From Nocardia carnea NBRC 14403 (GTDB lineage Bacteria > Actinomycetota > Actinomycetes > Mycobacteriales > Mycobacteriaceae): a stretch of 64,000 nucleotides of DNA. Within the stretch, counting starts at the first letter, position 1. Every line of letters begins with the position of its first letter. The DNA is taken from positions 179,512 through 243,511 of the forward strand of contig NZ_BAFV01000015.1 in NCBI RefSeq assembly GCF_000308515.1. Reading direction: 5' to 3'. Under the pieces are notes generated by a model. The model did no database searches and had not been told where the DNA came from. It saw only the letters and a program-made list of their open reading frames with translations. Shown piece by piece: positions 25,290 through 34,293 of this stretch. The position numbers and the translations under genes were made by a program.

Positions 25290-28094
25290 ATGCTGCACGG
25301 ACTGTGGTCGCCCGGAGCCGGGCTACTGCTGTGGCGTGCACCGGGCGAGGAGGGCGAGCCGGTCGGGGGCCTGCTCGGCTCGGTCCTGGCGGAGTCGCGG
25401 TTCCGCCACCGTGCCGACGTGCTCCTGGTGGACGAGGCCGGTGCCCGGCGGGAAACCGTCCGGGCCCATGCGCTCGCGCCCGCCGCCGCGGCCGCCGCCC
25501 TGCGGCAGCGGTTGCCGGCCGCGGCCGTGGCCGGTGATCTGCGGTTCCTCGCACATCTCGCATCCGGCTTGGAACGGTGGGTCCGCGCGGGTGCGGTGGT
25601 GCCGGAACTGCGGCGCGAGGACGGCCAGTGGTGGGCGCGCTGGCGCCCGGTCGGCGGATCCGGTCAGCGCGCCTGGCTCGCCGAGCTCGCGGCGCTGGCA
25701 CCGCCGGCGCTGCGCGTCGCGGGGGAGCCGGCCGATGTGCTCGACGATATGGTCACCGAGCTCACCGATCCGATGGTGCGTGCACTGCTTGCCGCGGATA
25801 CCCATCCGCATCCGCTGGCCCACGCGTTATCGGTGGACGTTCCGGTGGAGACGGGCAGCTACCAGGTGGCCGAGGTGCTGCGGCAGTGGCGGGAGACCCG
25901 GTCCTCCGACGAACCGGAGCTGGTGTTGCGGCTGCGCGAACCGGACGGCGAATTCGCCGAATTGCCAGCAGATTCCGCGCTGTGGCGGCTGGAGGTCTGC
26001 CTGCGCGCCGACGGCGCGGCACCCCGGCCGATCCCGGTGCCCGGCATCGCGGACGAGGTACGGACCGGGTTGGAATGGCTGGGGAAAGCGCAGCGTGCCT
26101 ATCCGCGGCTGCGCGACGTCCCGGCCGATTCACACACCCTCGACCTGCTCTTACCGACGGAAGTGGTGGCCGATCTGGTGGCGCACGGCGCACAGGCGCT
26201 GTCTGCCGCCGGGATCCCGCTGCTGCTGCCCCGGGCGTGGAATATCACCGAACCCACCCTGCGGCTGCGGGTGAGCGGTGCCGCGGTGCCCGCCGCCGAG
26301 AGCACGGTCGGCCTGGACGGGCTGGTGTCCTACCGCTGGGAGCTGGCCCTCGGCGATACTGTGCTCTCCGAGCCCGAGATGCAGCAGTTGATCTCGGTGC
26401 AATCGGATCTGGTGCGGTTACGCGGGGAATGGGTGCAGGCCGATCACGGTGCCCTGGCCGCCGCCGCGAAATTCGTCGCATTGCACACCGGCGACAACGA
26501 GATCACCCTCGCCGATCTGATCGGTGAGATCGCCGCGAACCAGGTCGGGCGGGTGCCGCTCACCGAGGTCACCGCCGAGGGCTGGCCGGCGGCGCTTTTC
26601 GACTCCGGCCGCGCGCAGGAACCGGTGGCCGCACCGGCGCGCCTGAAAGCGCAGTTACGCCCGTACCAGGAACGAGGACTGGCGTGGCTGGCCACGATGA
26701 ACCGGCTGAACTGCGGGGCGATCCTCGCCGACGATATGGGCCTCGGGAAAACGATCCAGGTCCTCGCGCTGCTGCTACACGAACGCGAAGGTGACACCGT
26801 CCCGCGGCCGACGGTGCTGGTATGCCCGATGTCGGTGGTGGGTAACTGGCAGCGGGAAGCCGCCCGGTTCGCCCCGGACCTGCGGGTTATGGTGCACCAC
26901 GGGCCCGGCCGGGCCCAGGGCGACGATCTGGATGCGGCCGTCGCCGGGGCCGATCTGGTGATCACCACCTACGCGCTGCTCGCCCGCGATATCGCCGATC
27001 TGTCCCGGCAGCAATGGGAGCGGGTAGTCCTCGACGAGGCGCAGCACATCAAGAACGCCGCTACCCGGCAGGCGCGGGCGGCGCGGGCGTTACCGGCCCG
27101 GCATCGGCTCGCGCTCACCGGAACCCCGGTCGAGAACCGGCTGGAGGAACTGCGCTCCCTCTTCGATTTCGCGGTGCCGAAGCTACTGGGCAGCCCGCAG
27201 ACGTTCCGGGCCCGTTTCGCCGTACCGATCGAACGGGAGAACGATCAGAACGCCGTCACCCGGCTGCGTGCCGTCACCTCGCCGTTCCTGCTGCGGCGGG
27301 TGAAAACGGATCCGGCCGTCATCGATGATCTTCCGGAGAAATTCGAGATGACCGTCCGGGCCAACCTCACCGTCGAACAGGCGGCGCTGTATCAGGCCGT
27401 TGTCGAGGATATGCTCGAAAAACTGCGCGACGCAAAGGGAATGGCCCGAAAGGGAGCGGTACTGGGGGCGCTCACGAAGTTGAAGCAGGTATGTAACCAT
27501 CCCGCCCACTTCCTCGGTGATTCCTCCGCCGTGCTGCGCCGGGGCGTGCATCGCTCCGGGAAGCTGGCGCTGGTCGAGGATGTGCTCGACGCCGTGCTCG
27601 CCGAGGGGGAGAAGGCGCTGTTGTTCACCCAGTTCCGCGAATTCGGTGAACTCATCGTTCCCTACCTCACCGAGCGTTTCGGCAGCCCGATCCCGTTCCT
27701 GCACGGCGGGGTCGCCAAGAAACGCCGCGACGACATGGTGGAGGCATTCCAGCGGGCCGACGGACCGCCGATCATGCTGCTTTCGCTCAAGGCCGGCGGT
27801 ACAGGACTGAACCTGACCGCCGCGAATCATGTGGTGCATCTGGACCGCTGGTGGAATCCCGCCGTGGAGAACCAGGCCACCGACCGCGCCTTCCGTATCG
27901 GTCAGCAGCGCGCGGTACAGGTACGGAAACTGGTCTGCGTCGATACGATCGAGGAGCGGATCGACGAAATGATCACCGGTAAACGTGAACTCGCCGATCT
28001 CGCCATCGGGGTGGGGGAGAACTGGATCACCGAACTCGGCGACGACGATCTGGCCCGCTTGTTCAGCCTGGGCGCCGAGGCGGTGGGAGAGTAG
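25290..28094 (+). CDS. SNF2-family DEAD/DEAH-box helicase
   Basis: 934 residues. The N-terminal 420 or so are the SNF2-associated domain of bacterial members (LWSPGAGLLLWRAPGEEGEP ... DGLVSYRWELALGDT). The ATPase core follows: Walker A ADDMGLGKTIQVLALLL near residue 480, DEAQHIKN near 580 (DEAH box), LTGTPVENRLEELRSLFDF (motif III), and a helicase C domain (LFTQFREFGELIVPYL, LLSLKAGGTGLNLTAANHVV, DRWWNPAVENQATDRAFRIG). It probably moves DNA-bound proteins in an ATP-dependent way. It is coupled to the following SWIM gene by a one-base overlap. Confidence 0.92.
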   Translation: MLHGLWSPGAGLLLWRAPGEEGEPVGGLLGSVLAESRFRHRADVLLVDEAGARRETVRAHALAPAAAAAALRQRLPAAAVAGDLRFLAHLASGLERWVRAGAVVPELRREDGQWWARWRPVGGSGQRAWLAELAALAPPALRVAGEPADVLDDMVTELTDPMVRALLAADTHPHPLAHALSVDVPVETGSYQVAEVLRQWRETRSSDEPELVLRLREPDGEFAELPADSALWRLEVCLRADGAAPRPIPVPGIADEVRTGLEWLGKAQRAYPRLRDVPADSHTLDLLLPTEVVADLVAHGAQALSAAGIPLLLPRAWNITEPTLRLRVSGAAVPAAESTVGLDGLVSYRWELALGDTVLSEPEMQQLISVQSDLVRLRGEWVQADHGALAAAAKFVALHTGDNEITLADLIGEIAANQVGRVPLTEVTAEGWPAALFDSGRAQEPVAAPARLKAQLRPYQERGLAWLATMNRLNCGAILADDMGLGKTIQVLALLLHEREGDTVPRPTVLVCPMSVVGNWQREAARFAPDLRVMVHHGPGRAQGDDLDAAVAGADLVITTYALLARDIADLSRQQWERVVLDEAQHIKNAATRQARAARALPARHRLALTGTPVENRLEELRSLFDFAVPKLLGSPQTFRARFAVPIERENDQNAVTRLRAVTSPFLLRRVKTDPAVIDDLPEKFEMTVRANLTVEQAALYQAVVEDMLEKLRDAKGMARKGAVLGALTKLKQVCNHPAHFLGDSSAVLRRGVHRSGKLALVEDVLDAVLAEGEKALLFTQFREFGELIVPYLTERFGSPIPFLHGGVAKKRRDDMVEAFQRADGPPIMLLSLKAGGTGLNLTAANHVVHLDRWWNPAVENQATDRAFRIGQQRAVQVRKLVCVDTIEERIDEMITGKRELADLAIGVGENWITELGDDDLARLFSLGAEAVGE

Positions 28095-28858
28095 TGGCCG
28101 ATTTCGCCGAATACGGTAAACGCCGGCCGGTATCCGGCGGGGCATCGACCCGTAACCGCCGCGGCGGATTCGCCCGCAACTTCTGGGGCAAGGCGCTGCT
28201 CGAGGTGATGGAACGGCTCGCCGACCCCGGCCGGCTCGCGCGCGGTCGCACCTATGCGCGGGCGGGGCAGGTGGTGAGTTATCGCATCGAACCGGGGCTC
28301 GTCACCGCCGAGGTGCAGGGCAGCCAGCCGCGCCCGTTCACCACCACCTGCGAGATCCGCAGGTTGCGGCCGGAGGAAGTGGAACTGGTGGTGGAGGTGA
28401 TCCGGTCCGCGCCGGGGATGCTGGCGCGGATCGTGTCCGGGGATCTGCCCCGCGAACTCGCCCCGCATCTGGTGCCGGAAACCGCCGCCGATATCGACTT
28501 CGGTTGTAGCTGCCCGGATCCGGGCTGGCCGTGCAAACATGCGATCGCGGTCGTCTGCCTGCTGGCCGAACGGCTGGACGATCATCCTCGCGATCTGCTG
28601 GCCGTGCGCGGGCTGAGTATCGAACGGTTGATCGGCGGGGTCGAAACGGCCACCGAGCAGGTGGACGAAACCACCGACCCCTACGGCGACGCCCTCGAAC
28701 TACCCGAGCTGCCCTCCCCACGCGGCGGCCCCGCGCTCGACGAGCTGGATCCGGCGCTGCTGCGGCGTGCGCTGCGCATGCTCTGCGCCGACGAAACGAC
28801 CGCGGCCGCGGGGAACCGCGCCCTGGTCACGATGTACACGTCCATGACCGAGGGATAG
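28094..28858 (+). CDS. SWIM zinc-finger protein, partner of the SNF2 helicase
   Basis: 254 residues from a GTG that shares one base with the helicase stop. The SWIM zinc finger C-x-C-x6-C-x-H is complete (CSCPDPGWPCKHAIAV, Cys138, Cys140, Cys147, His149). The N-terminal GFARNFWGKALLEVMERLAD and RGRTYARAGQVVSYRIEPGL are typical of the SWIM proteins encoded next to bacterial SNF2 helicases. The pair is widespread in actinobacteria and presumably works together on DNA, with the zinc finger binding DNA or protein. Zinc ligands intact. Confidence 0.9.
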   Translation: MADFAEYGKRRPVSGGASTRNRRGGFARNFWGKALLEVMERLADPGRLARGRTYARAGQVVSYRIEPGLVTAEVQGSQPRPFTTTCEIRRLRPEEVELVVEVIRSAPGMLARIVSGDLPRELAPHLVPETAADIDFGCSCPDPGWPCKHAIAVVCLLAERLDDHPRDLLAVRGLSIERLIGGVETATEQVDETTDPYGDALELPELPSPRGGPALDELDPALLRRALRMLCADETTAAAGNRALVTMYTSMTEG

Positions 28859-28902
28859 CGCGCGTCGATATCCGATGGTCATCGCGGCCGGTATGCCGCG
28901 GT

Positions 28903-29961
28903 TCAGTCCAGCCGGTAGACCCGCTGTGCGTTCGTGCGGAAGACCTTCTCCAGCGGTGCGGAATCGCCGAGGTGTTCGGCCAGGACGGTCGCGACTGCTT
29001 CTGCGCTGTTGGTGATCGAGGTGATCGGGCGATCGACGGGGAAGTTGGATCCCCAGATGAGGCGGTCGGCGCCGAATGTGTCGGCGGCGTGCCGCAGCAG
29101 CGGGCCGATCCGGTCGGTGAGTTCGGGGACCGGCGTCGGGGTGCCGGCGCGGGGTACGGGATGCCCGAGGATCGGCATCATCAGGCCGCTGACCTTCGCC
29201 ACTACCTTCGGGGATGCGGCCAGGTCGGCGATATCGGTGCGCCAGCGTTCGAGTATTCCGGTGCGTGCTGCGGTATCGCGGCCGGTGTGTTTGCCGATCG
29301 GGCCGAAGAGCCCGGCGGGAGTGCCGAGGTGGTTCAGGATGATCGTGGCTTCCGGGTAGCGCTGCGCGAGGGCGGTCACCTCCGGAATCTGATGTGAGTA
29401 CACCCAGGCCTCGAAGGCCAGATCGCGTTCGGCGAGGGCGGCGAAACCGTCGAGGAACGCCCGGCTGCGCAGCACGTTGGGTCCGTCGGCGAAACTGCGG
29501 ATCCCGGTATCGGGGTGGTGCGCGACCCTGCTGCGGATGCCACGCACCAGCGGCGACGCCGACAGGTGGGCTTCGAGAAGTTCGGCGAAACCCGGATCCG
29601 CCGGGGAGCCGCCACCGCTGACCGCCGCGAGGGCGGGAGTGTCCACACCGAACGGCAGGGCGGTGACCCAGCGGGTTTCTTCGGCCTTCGGCCCCGCCCA
29701 TTCGACCTCGATATGCACCACGGATTCGACCGGTACCGCGCCGGCGTCGGTGCGATAGTCGGCGGGCAGGTACGGACCCAGATATGCCGAGGGCTCCCCG
29801 ATGAACTCCCGGTCCCGCCGCGGCGCGAGCCGTACGGCGAGCCCGAGGGGCAGCGGGAGGGTGCGCAGCAGTTTCGCCGTACGACTGAACTCGCGCGGAT
29901 TGCCGAACGGGTCCCACTGGTGGATATGCGCGTCGATGATCCGGATCTCGCCGATGTCCAC
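28903..29961 (-). CDS. Amidohydrolase family protein (metal-dependent TIM barrel)
   Basis: 352 residues from a GTG with GGAAGG upstream. An upstream extension to 30510 is open but has no homology and crosses the divergent promoter. Motifs: IIDAHIHQWDPFG (H-x-H metal ligands), IILNHLGTPAGLFG (His), VVAKVSGL, LIWGSNFPVDRP (Asp). This is the amidohydrolase-2 pattern found in fuconolactonase-like and dicarboxylate lactonase enzymes. Substrate unknown. It is convergent with the SWIM gene. Confidence 0.85.
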   Translation of the reverse strand: MDIGEIRIIDAHIHQWDPFGNPREFSRTAKLLRTLPLPLGLAVRLAPRRDREFIGEPSAYLGPYLPADYRTDAGAVPVESVVHIEVEWAGPKAEETRWVTALPFGVDTPALAAVSGGGSPADPGFAELLEAHLSASPLVRGIRSRVAHHPDTGIRSFADGPNVLRSRAFLDGFAALAERDLAFEAWVYSHQIPEVTALAQRYPEATIILNHLGTPAGLFGPIGKHTGRDTAARTGILERWRTDIADLAASPKVVAKVSGLMMPILGHPVPRAGTPTPVPELTDRIGPLLRHAADTFGADRLIWGSNFPVDRPITSITNSAEAVATVLAEHLGDSAPLEKVFRTNAQRVYRLD

Positions 29962-30085
29962 AGCGCTGCCTTCCTGCGATGGTCGTCGGTTCGCGGGCCC
30001 GAGCGTAGCGCGTGACCAGCGCCGGGTGGGCAGGTTTGATCTCGTGGGCGCGAAAGTCGGGCTCCGGGGCGGCATACTGGGTGCT

Positions 30086-31381
30086 GTGGCCGAACAGGAT
30101 TCGGCGCCGGAAGCGTCGCCGCAGCGTTCCCGGGGCGAGTCGCGCCCTGCTGTCCCGGAGGTGCCGATCGCGGGCGATGCGGCCCTCGGCGGCGGAAACG
30201 AGTCGCCCGGTGTGGCCGCCTCAGGTTTCGGTGGGCTACGGCGCCTGGTCGGCACGTGGCGCAAGACTCCGCCGACCGTAACCGGGGGCGGCACCGATTC
30301 CGGTCGTGGGCGATCTGGAACCGGCAGCGGAATGTCACCCGGCGGTAGCGGCGACGACCGCACCGCAGAGACCCGCGGTGCGGCGTCTGCGGGGACCGTA
30401 TCTGCGCAGGTCCCGAAGTCCCTGGTCGATCTGGTGCGCCGGGGCGTCCTGGACGAAACCCAGTTGGGGGCGGTGGTGACCGCGCTCGCCGAGCCGGAGC
30501 CGCGGCCCACACCCGCGCGGTTGCTCGCCGAGATCGCGGCCTATGCGGGTGCCGGGTTGCTGCTGAGTGGTGTGGTGCTGGTCCTCGCCGAGTCCTGGGA
30601 CGATATGGCCAAGCTCGGCCGGTTCGTTTTGTTCGTCTTGGTCGCGGTGGGTTTGACGGTGGCGGGTGTGGCTACCGCGGGTGGGTGGTCGGCGCTCTTC
30701 CGGCCCGGGTGGCGCCGGCCTGCCGCCACCGGTCATACCGCTCGTACACGGCTCGCGGCGGTGTTCTTCGCGCTGGCGGTGGTGAGTATTGCGGCCGCGG
30801 CCGGGTCGATTCTGGACGACGGGAACGACACCACCGATCTCACCTGGGTGTATGCCGCCGTGGCGGGGCTGGTGGCCGCGGTCGTGGGATATGCCGCGTT
30901 GCCCTCGTTGCTCGGGTTGCTGCTGTGTGCGGGGTTCAGCGCGGCCGCGGTGTCGGGGTTACTGGACGAAGTACTCGGGGTCGACGACCTGATGGGTCCG
31001 GGGCTGCTCGTTCTCGGTTTCGGCTGGCTCGGCGCGACCCGCTCGGGTGCCGTACTCGAGCGGTGGGCCGGTTATGTGGCCGGGGTGGTGCTGGCGGTGG
31101 CCGGGGCCCAGACCGTCGATATGTCCGATCGGATGTGGCCGGCGTATGTGCTCACGGCGGTGGTCGCGGTGGTGTGTTTCGCGCTCTACGCCACCGATCG
31201 CTCCTGGGTGCTGAGTCTCGGTGGCGCGGCCGCGCTGACGCTGGCGGCTGTAGAAGCGGTCGTGGACTGGACCGGGGAGTCGGCGGGGGCGTCCGGGGCG
31301 ATTCTGGTGGTCGGCGCGGTGGTGCTGGGGATCGGTAGTTATCTGCTGACCAGGTCGGCGAAGAAGTCCGTCCGGAGATAG
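30086..31381 (+). CDS. DUF2157-like multi-pass membrane protein
   Basis: 431 residues from GTG 30086 (an alternative GTG at 30044 is possible). N-terminal 130 residues are disordered, Gly/Ser/Arg-rich. Then PKSLVDLVRRGVLDETQLGA, the G-x-L/I-x-x-x-Q pattern before the first helix of DUF2157 proteins, and ARLLAEIAAYAGAGLLLSGV, LVLAESWDDMAKLGRFVLFV. About nine to ten hydrophobic helices follow to the end. Function unknown. Downstream lies the valine operon on the same strand, but with its own operator-like site between. Confidence 0.7.
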   Translation: MAEQDSAPEASPQRSRGESRPAVPEVPIAGDAALGGGNESPGVAASGFGGLRRLVGTWRKTPPTVTGGGTDSGRGRSGTGSGMSPGGSGDDRTAETRGAASAGTVSAQVPKSLVDLVRRGVLDETQLGAVVTALAEPEPRPTPARLLAEIAAYAGAGLLLSGVVLVLAESWDDMAKLGRFVLFVLVAVGLTVAGVATAGGWSALFRPGWRRPAATGHTARTRLAAVFFALAVVSIAAAAGSILDDGNDTTDLTWVYAAVAGLVAAVVGYAALPSLLGLLLCAGFSAAAVSGLLDEVLGVDDLMGPGLLVLGFGWLGATRSGAVLERWAGYVAGVVLAVAGAQTVDMSDRMWPAYVLTAVVAVVCFALYATDRSWVLSLGGAAALTLAAVEAVVDWTGESAGASGAILVVGAVVLGIGSYLLTRSAKKSVRR

Positions 31382-31514
31382 TTCCGCCGGGTGCGGGCCG
31401 CGGATAGGCTTCGTACAACCACACCGATCGGATGGCGGAGCGGGGTGTTTGCGCAGTTGGTGGATATCTTGCGGGAAGTCTGGTTTGTCGGCGGGGCCGG
31501 GTGTATCGTTTTGC

Positions 31515-31536
31515 TTGGACGTCCAACTATTGGACG
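31515..31536. promoter_or_regulatory. TTGGACG operator-like repeats before the valine operon
   Basis: A perfect 12-bp palindrome TTGGACGTCCAA (31515-31526) is followed by a third half site TTGGACG at 31530-31536, a 15-base step. It lies 76-97 bases before the mmsA start in a locally AT-richer spot. Palindromes of this sort serve as operators for TetR-type regulators of acyl-CoA and branched-chain catabolic genes in actinobacteria; which regulator binds here is unknown. Confidence 0.55.
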
Positions 31537-31611
31537 CCCGCAAGAATGATCTTCGTGTGACGGACGGCCGCAGCGCCGCGCCCGCCACCCCCGACACGAG
31601 GCAGGAATCGC

Positions 31612-33111
31612 ATGGTTCGAGAACTCACACATTTCATCGGCGGGCAGCAGGTCCCCGGCACGTCCGGCCGGTTCGGCGATGTCTACGACCCCAACCTCGG
31701 CGAGGTGCAGGCCCGGGTACCGCTGGCGAGCAAATCCGAGGTCGAGCAGGTCATTGCGAATGCCGAAGCGGCGCAGCCCGCGTGGGCCGCGATGAACCCG
31801 CAGCGCCGGGCCCGGATCCTGATGAAGTTCCTGACCCTGGTCAACGACGAGATGGATTCCCTCGCCGCGCTGCTGTCCAGTGAGCACGGTAAGACCATCC
31901 CCGACGCCAAGGGCGATATCCAGCGCGGGCTCGAGGTCATCGAATTCGCGGTCGGTATCCCGCACCTGCTCAAGGGCGAATACACCGAGAGCGCCGGTAC
32001 CGGTATCGATGTGTACTCGATGCGCCAGCCGCTGGGTGTGGTCGCCGGGATCACCCCGTTCAACTTCCCCGCAATGATTCCGCTGTGGAAGGCCGGCCCG
32101 GCCCTGGCCTGCGGTAACGCCTTCGTGCTCAAACCCTCCGAACGCGACCCCTCGGTCCCGCTGCGGCTCGCCGAACTGTTCCTCGAGGCCGGTCTGCCCG
32201 AGGGCGTGTTCAATGTGGTCAACGGCGACAAGGAAGCCGTCGACACCATCCTGCACGACCCGCGGATCAAGGCCGTCGGTTTCGTCGGCTCCACCCCGAT
32301 CGCGCAGTACATCTACGAAACGGCCACCGCCAACGGTAAACGCGCCCAGTGCTTCGGCGGCGCCAAGAACCATGCCATCGTCATGCCGGACGCCGACCTA
32401 GACGATGTCGCCGACCAGTTGATCGGCGCCGGTTACGGTTCGGCCGGTGAGCGCTGCATGGCGATCTCGGTGGCCGTACCGGTGGGCGAGGACACCGCGA
32501 ACCGGCTGGTCGAGAAGCTCACCGACCGGGTGCACAAGCTCAATGTCGGGAAATCCGATGATCCGGGCGCGGACTACGGGCCGCTGGTGGGTCTCGACGG
32601 TGTGGACCGGGTGAAGAAGTACGTCCAGCAGGGTATCGACGAGGGCGCCGAACTGGTCGTGGACGGGCGCGGGCTCACCGTGGAGGGCGCCGAGAACGGC
32701 TATTTCGTCGGCGCGACCCTGTTCGACCGGGTCACCAAGGATATGTCCGTCTACACCGACGAGATCTTCGGCCCGGTGCTCAGCGTGGTGCGCGCGCAAG
32801 ACTACGAGGAAGCTCTCGCGCTGGCCAACGACCACGAATACGGTAACGGCGTAGCGATTTTCACCCGCGACGGTGACGCTGCACGTAACTTCGCGGCCCG
32901 GGTCCAGGTGGGCATGGTCGGTATCAACGTCCCGATCCCCGTGCCGATCGCGTACTACACCTTCGGCGGCTGGAAGCGTTCCGGGTTCGGCGATCTGAAC
33001 CAGCACGGCCCCGATTCGATCCGCTTCTACACCAAGACCAAGACGGTGACGCAGCGCTGGCCCGCAGGGGTCAAGGAGAGCAACAGCTTCGTCATCCCGA
33101 CGATGGAATGA
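31612..33111 (+). CDS. mmsA: CoA-acylating methylmalonate-semialdehyde dehydrogenase
   Basis: 499 residues, family length. Aldehyde dehydrogenase fold with PFNFPAMIPLWKAGPALACG (Rossmann region), GFVGSTPIAQYIYETA, FGGAKNHAIVMPDADLD (the MMSDH-specific GGAKNHA) and the nucleophile Cys282 in GYGSAGERCMAISVA. It converts methylmalonate semialdehyde, NAD+ and CoA to propionyl-CoA and CO2 in valine (and thymine) breakdown. First gene of a four-gene operon: acyl-CoA dehydrogenase, 3-hydroxyisobutyryl-CoA hydrolase and 3-hydroxyisobutyrate dehydrogenase follow with overlaps or small gaps. Confidence 0.95.
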   Translation: MVRELTHFIGGQQVPGTSGRFGDVYDPNLGEVQARVPLASKSEVEQVIANAEAAQPAWAAMNPQRRARILMKFLTLVNDEMDSLAALLSSEHGKTIPDAKGDIQRGLEVIEFAVGIPHLLKGEYTESAGTGIDVYSMRQPLGVVAGITPFNFPAMIPLWKAGPALACGNAFVLKPSERDPSVPLRLAELFLEAGLPEGVFNVVNGDKEAVDTILHDPRIKAVGFVGSTPIAQYIYETATANGKRAQCFGGAKNHAIVMPDADLDDVADQLIGAGYGSAGERCMAISVAVPVGEDTANRLVEKLTDRVHKLNVGKSDDPGADYGPLVGLDGVDRVKKYVQQGIDEGAELVVDGRGLTVEGAENGYFVGATLFDRVTKDMSVYTDEIFGPVLSVVRAQDYEEALALANDHEYGNGVAIFTRDGDAARNFAARVQVGMVGINVPIPVPIAYYTFGGWKRSGFGDLNQHGPDSIRFYTKTKTVTQRWPAGVKESNSFVIPTME

Positions 33112-34256
33112 CCATGTTCACTCTCGACGACGACGAGCGGGCCATCCGCGATACCGCCCGGGAGTTCGCCGACGAATACCTGGCCCCGCACGCCGTGGAA
33201 TGGGACCAGGAAAAACATTTCCCGGTGGATGTCCTGCGGAAATCGGGTGCGGTCGGGCTGGGCGGTATCTATGTGAGCGAGGAATTCGGTGGGTCCGGGC
33301 TGCGCCGGCTGGACGCGGTGCGGATCTTCGAAGAACTCGCCACCGGCTGCCCGGCCGTGGCCGCCTATATCTCCATCCACAACATGGCGGCCTGGATGAT
33401 CGACGCCTACGGTGACGACGAACAGCGCCGCCGCTGGCTACCCGGGCTCACCGCGATGGACCTGCTGGCCAGCTACGCGCTCACCGAACCGGGGGTGGGG
33501 TCGGATGCCGCGGCCATCACCACCCGGGCGGTGCGCGACGGTGACGACTACATCGTCAACGGCGTCAAACAGTTCATCTCGGGTGCGGGCAGCAACGACG
33601 TATACGTGATGATGGTCCGCACCCAGGACACCGGCGCACGCGGTATCTCGACCCTGGTGATCCCGGCCGACACCCCCGGCCTCGAGGTCGGCCCGAACGA
33701 GAAGAAGATGGGCTGGAACGCCCAGCCCACCCGTCAGGTGATCCTCACCGACGCCCGCGTCCCGGTCGCCAACCGGCTCGGCGACGAGGGCGACGGCTTC
33801 CGGATCGCCATGAACGGGCTCAACGGCGGCCGGCTGAATATCGCGGCATGCTCGATGGGCGGAGCGCAGATCGCGCTCGACAAAACCGTGCCCTACCTGG
33901 CCCAGCGCACCGCGTTCGGCGCACCGTTGCTGAACAACCAGGCCTTGCAGTTCGAACTGGCCGATATGCGGACCAAACTCGAAGCCGCCCGGACCCTGCT
34001 GTGGCGGGCCGCGGCGGCCCTGGACGCGGACGCACCGGACAAGGTCGAACTGTGTGCCATGGCCAAACGATTCGCCACCGACTCCGGTTTCGAGGTCGCC
34101 AACGCCGCCCTGCAACTGCACGGCGGTTACGGTTACCTGGCCGAATACGGTCTGGAGAAGATCGTCCGGGACCTGCGGGTGCATCAGATCCTGGAGGGCA
34201 CCAACGAGATCATGCGCCTGGTCGTGGCGCGGTCAATGACGGCGTCCGCGTCGTGA
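33108..34256 (+). CDS. Isobutyryl-CoA dehydrogenase (acyl-CoA dehydrogenase)
   Basis: 382 residues. The ATG overlaps the mmsA stop (ATGA). Acyl-CoA dehydrogenase signatures: LTEPGVGSDAAAITTRAV (FAD and substrate loop), LNGGRLNIAACSMGGAQIAL, QLHGGYGYLAEYGLEKIVRD and QILEGTNEIMRLVVAR at the C-terminus. FAD enzyme; the valine setting makes isobutyryl-CoA the likely substrate, giving methacrylyl-CoA. Cytoplasmic; electrons pass to ETF. Confidence 0.9.
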   Translation: MTMFTLDDDERAIRDTAREFADEYLAPHAVEWDQEKHFPVDVLRKSGAVGLGGIYVSEEFGGSGLRRLDAVRIFEELATGCPAVAAYISIHNMAAWMIDAYGDDEQRRRWLPGLTAMDLLASYALTEPGVGSDAAAITTRAVRDGDDYIVNGVKQFISGAGSNDVYVMMVRTQDTGARGISTLVIPADTPGLEVGPNEKKMGWNAQPTRQVILTDARVPVANRLGDEGDGFRIAMNGLNGGRLNIAACSMGGAQIALDKTVPYLAQRTAFGAPLLNNQALQFELADMRTKLEAARTLLWRAAAALDADAPDKVELCAMAKRFATDSGFEVANAALQLHGGYGYLAEYGLEKIVRDLRVHQILEGTNEIMRLVVARSMTASAS

Positions 34257-34293
34257 TCGGCCGGAGCGGGCCGGCGTGCGCGGAAGGAACCAT

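Noticed and set aside
28903..30510. Long form of the amidohydrolase (535 residues)
   Set aside because: The first about 183 residues are Arg/Pro-rich without homology and cross the divergent start of the DUF2157-like gene; the GTG at 29961 with GGAAGG fits the fold.
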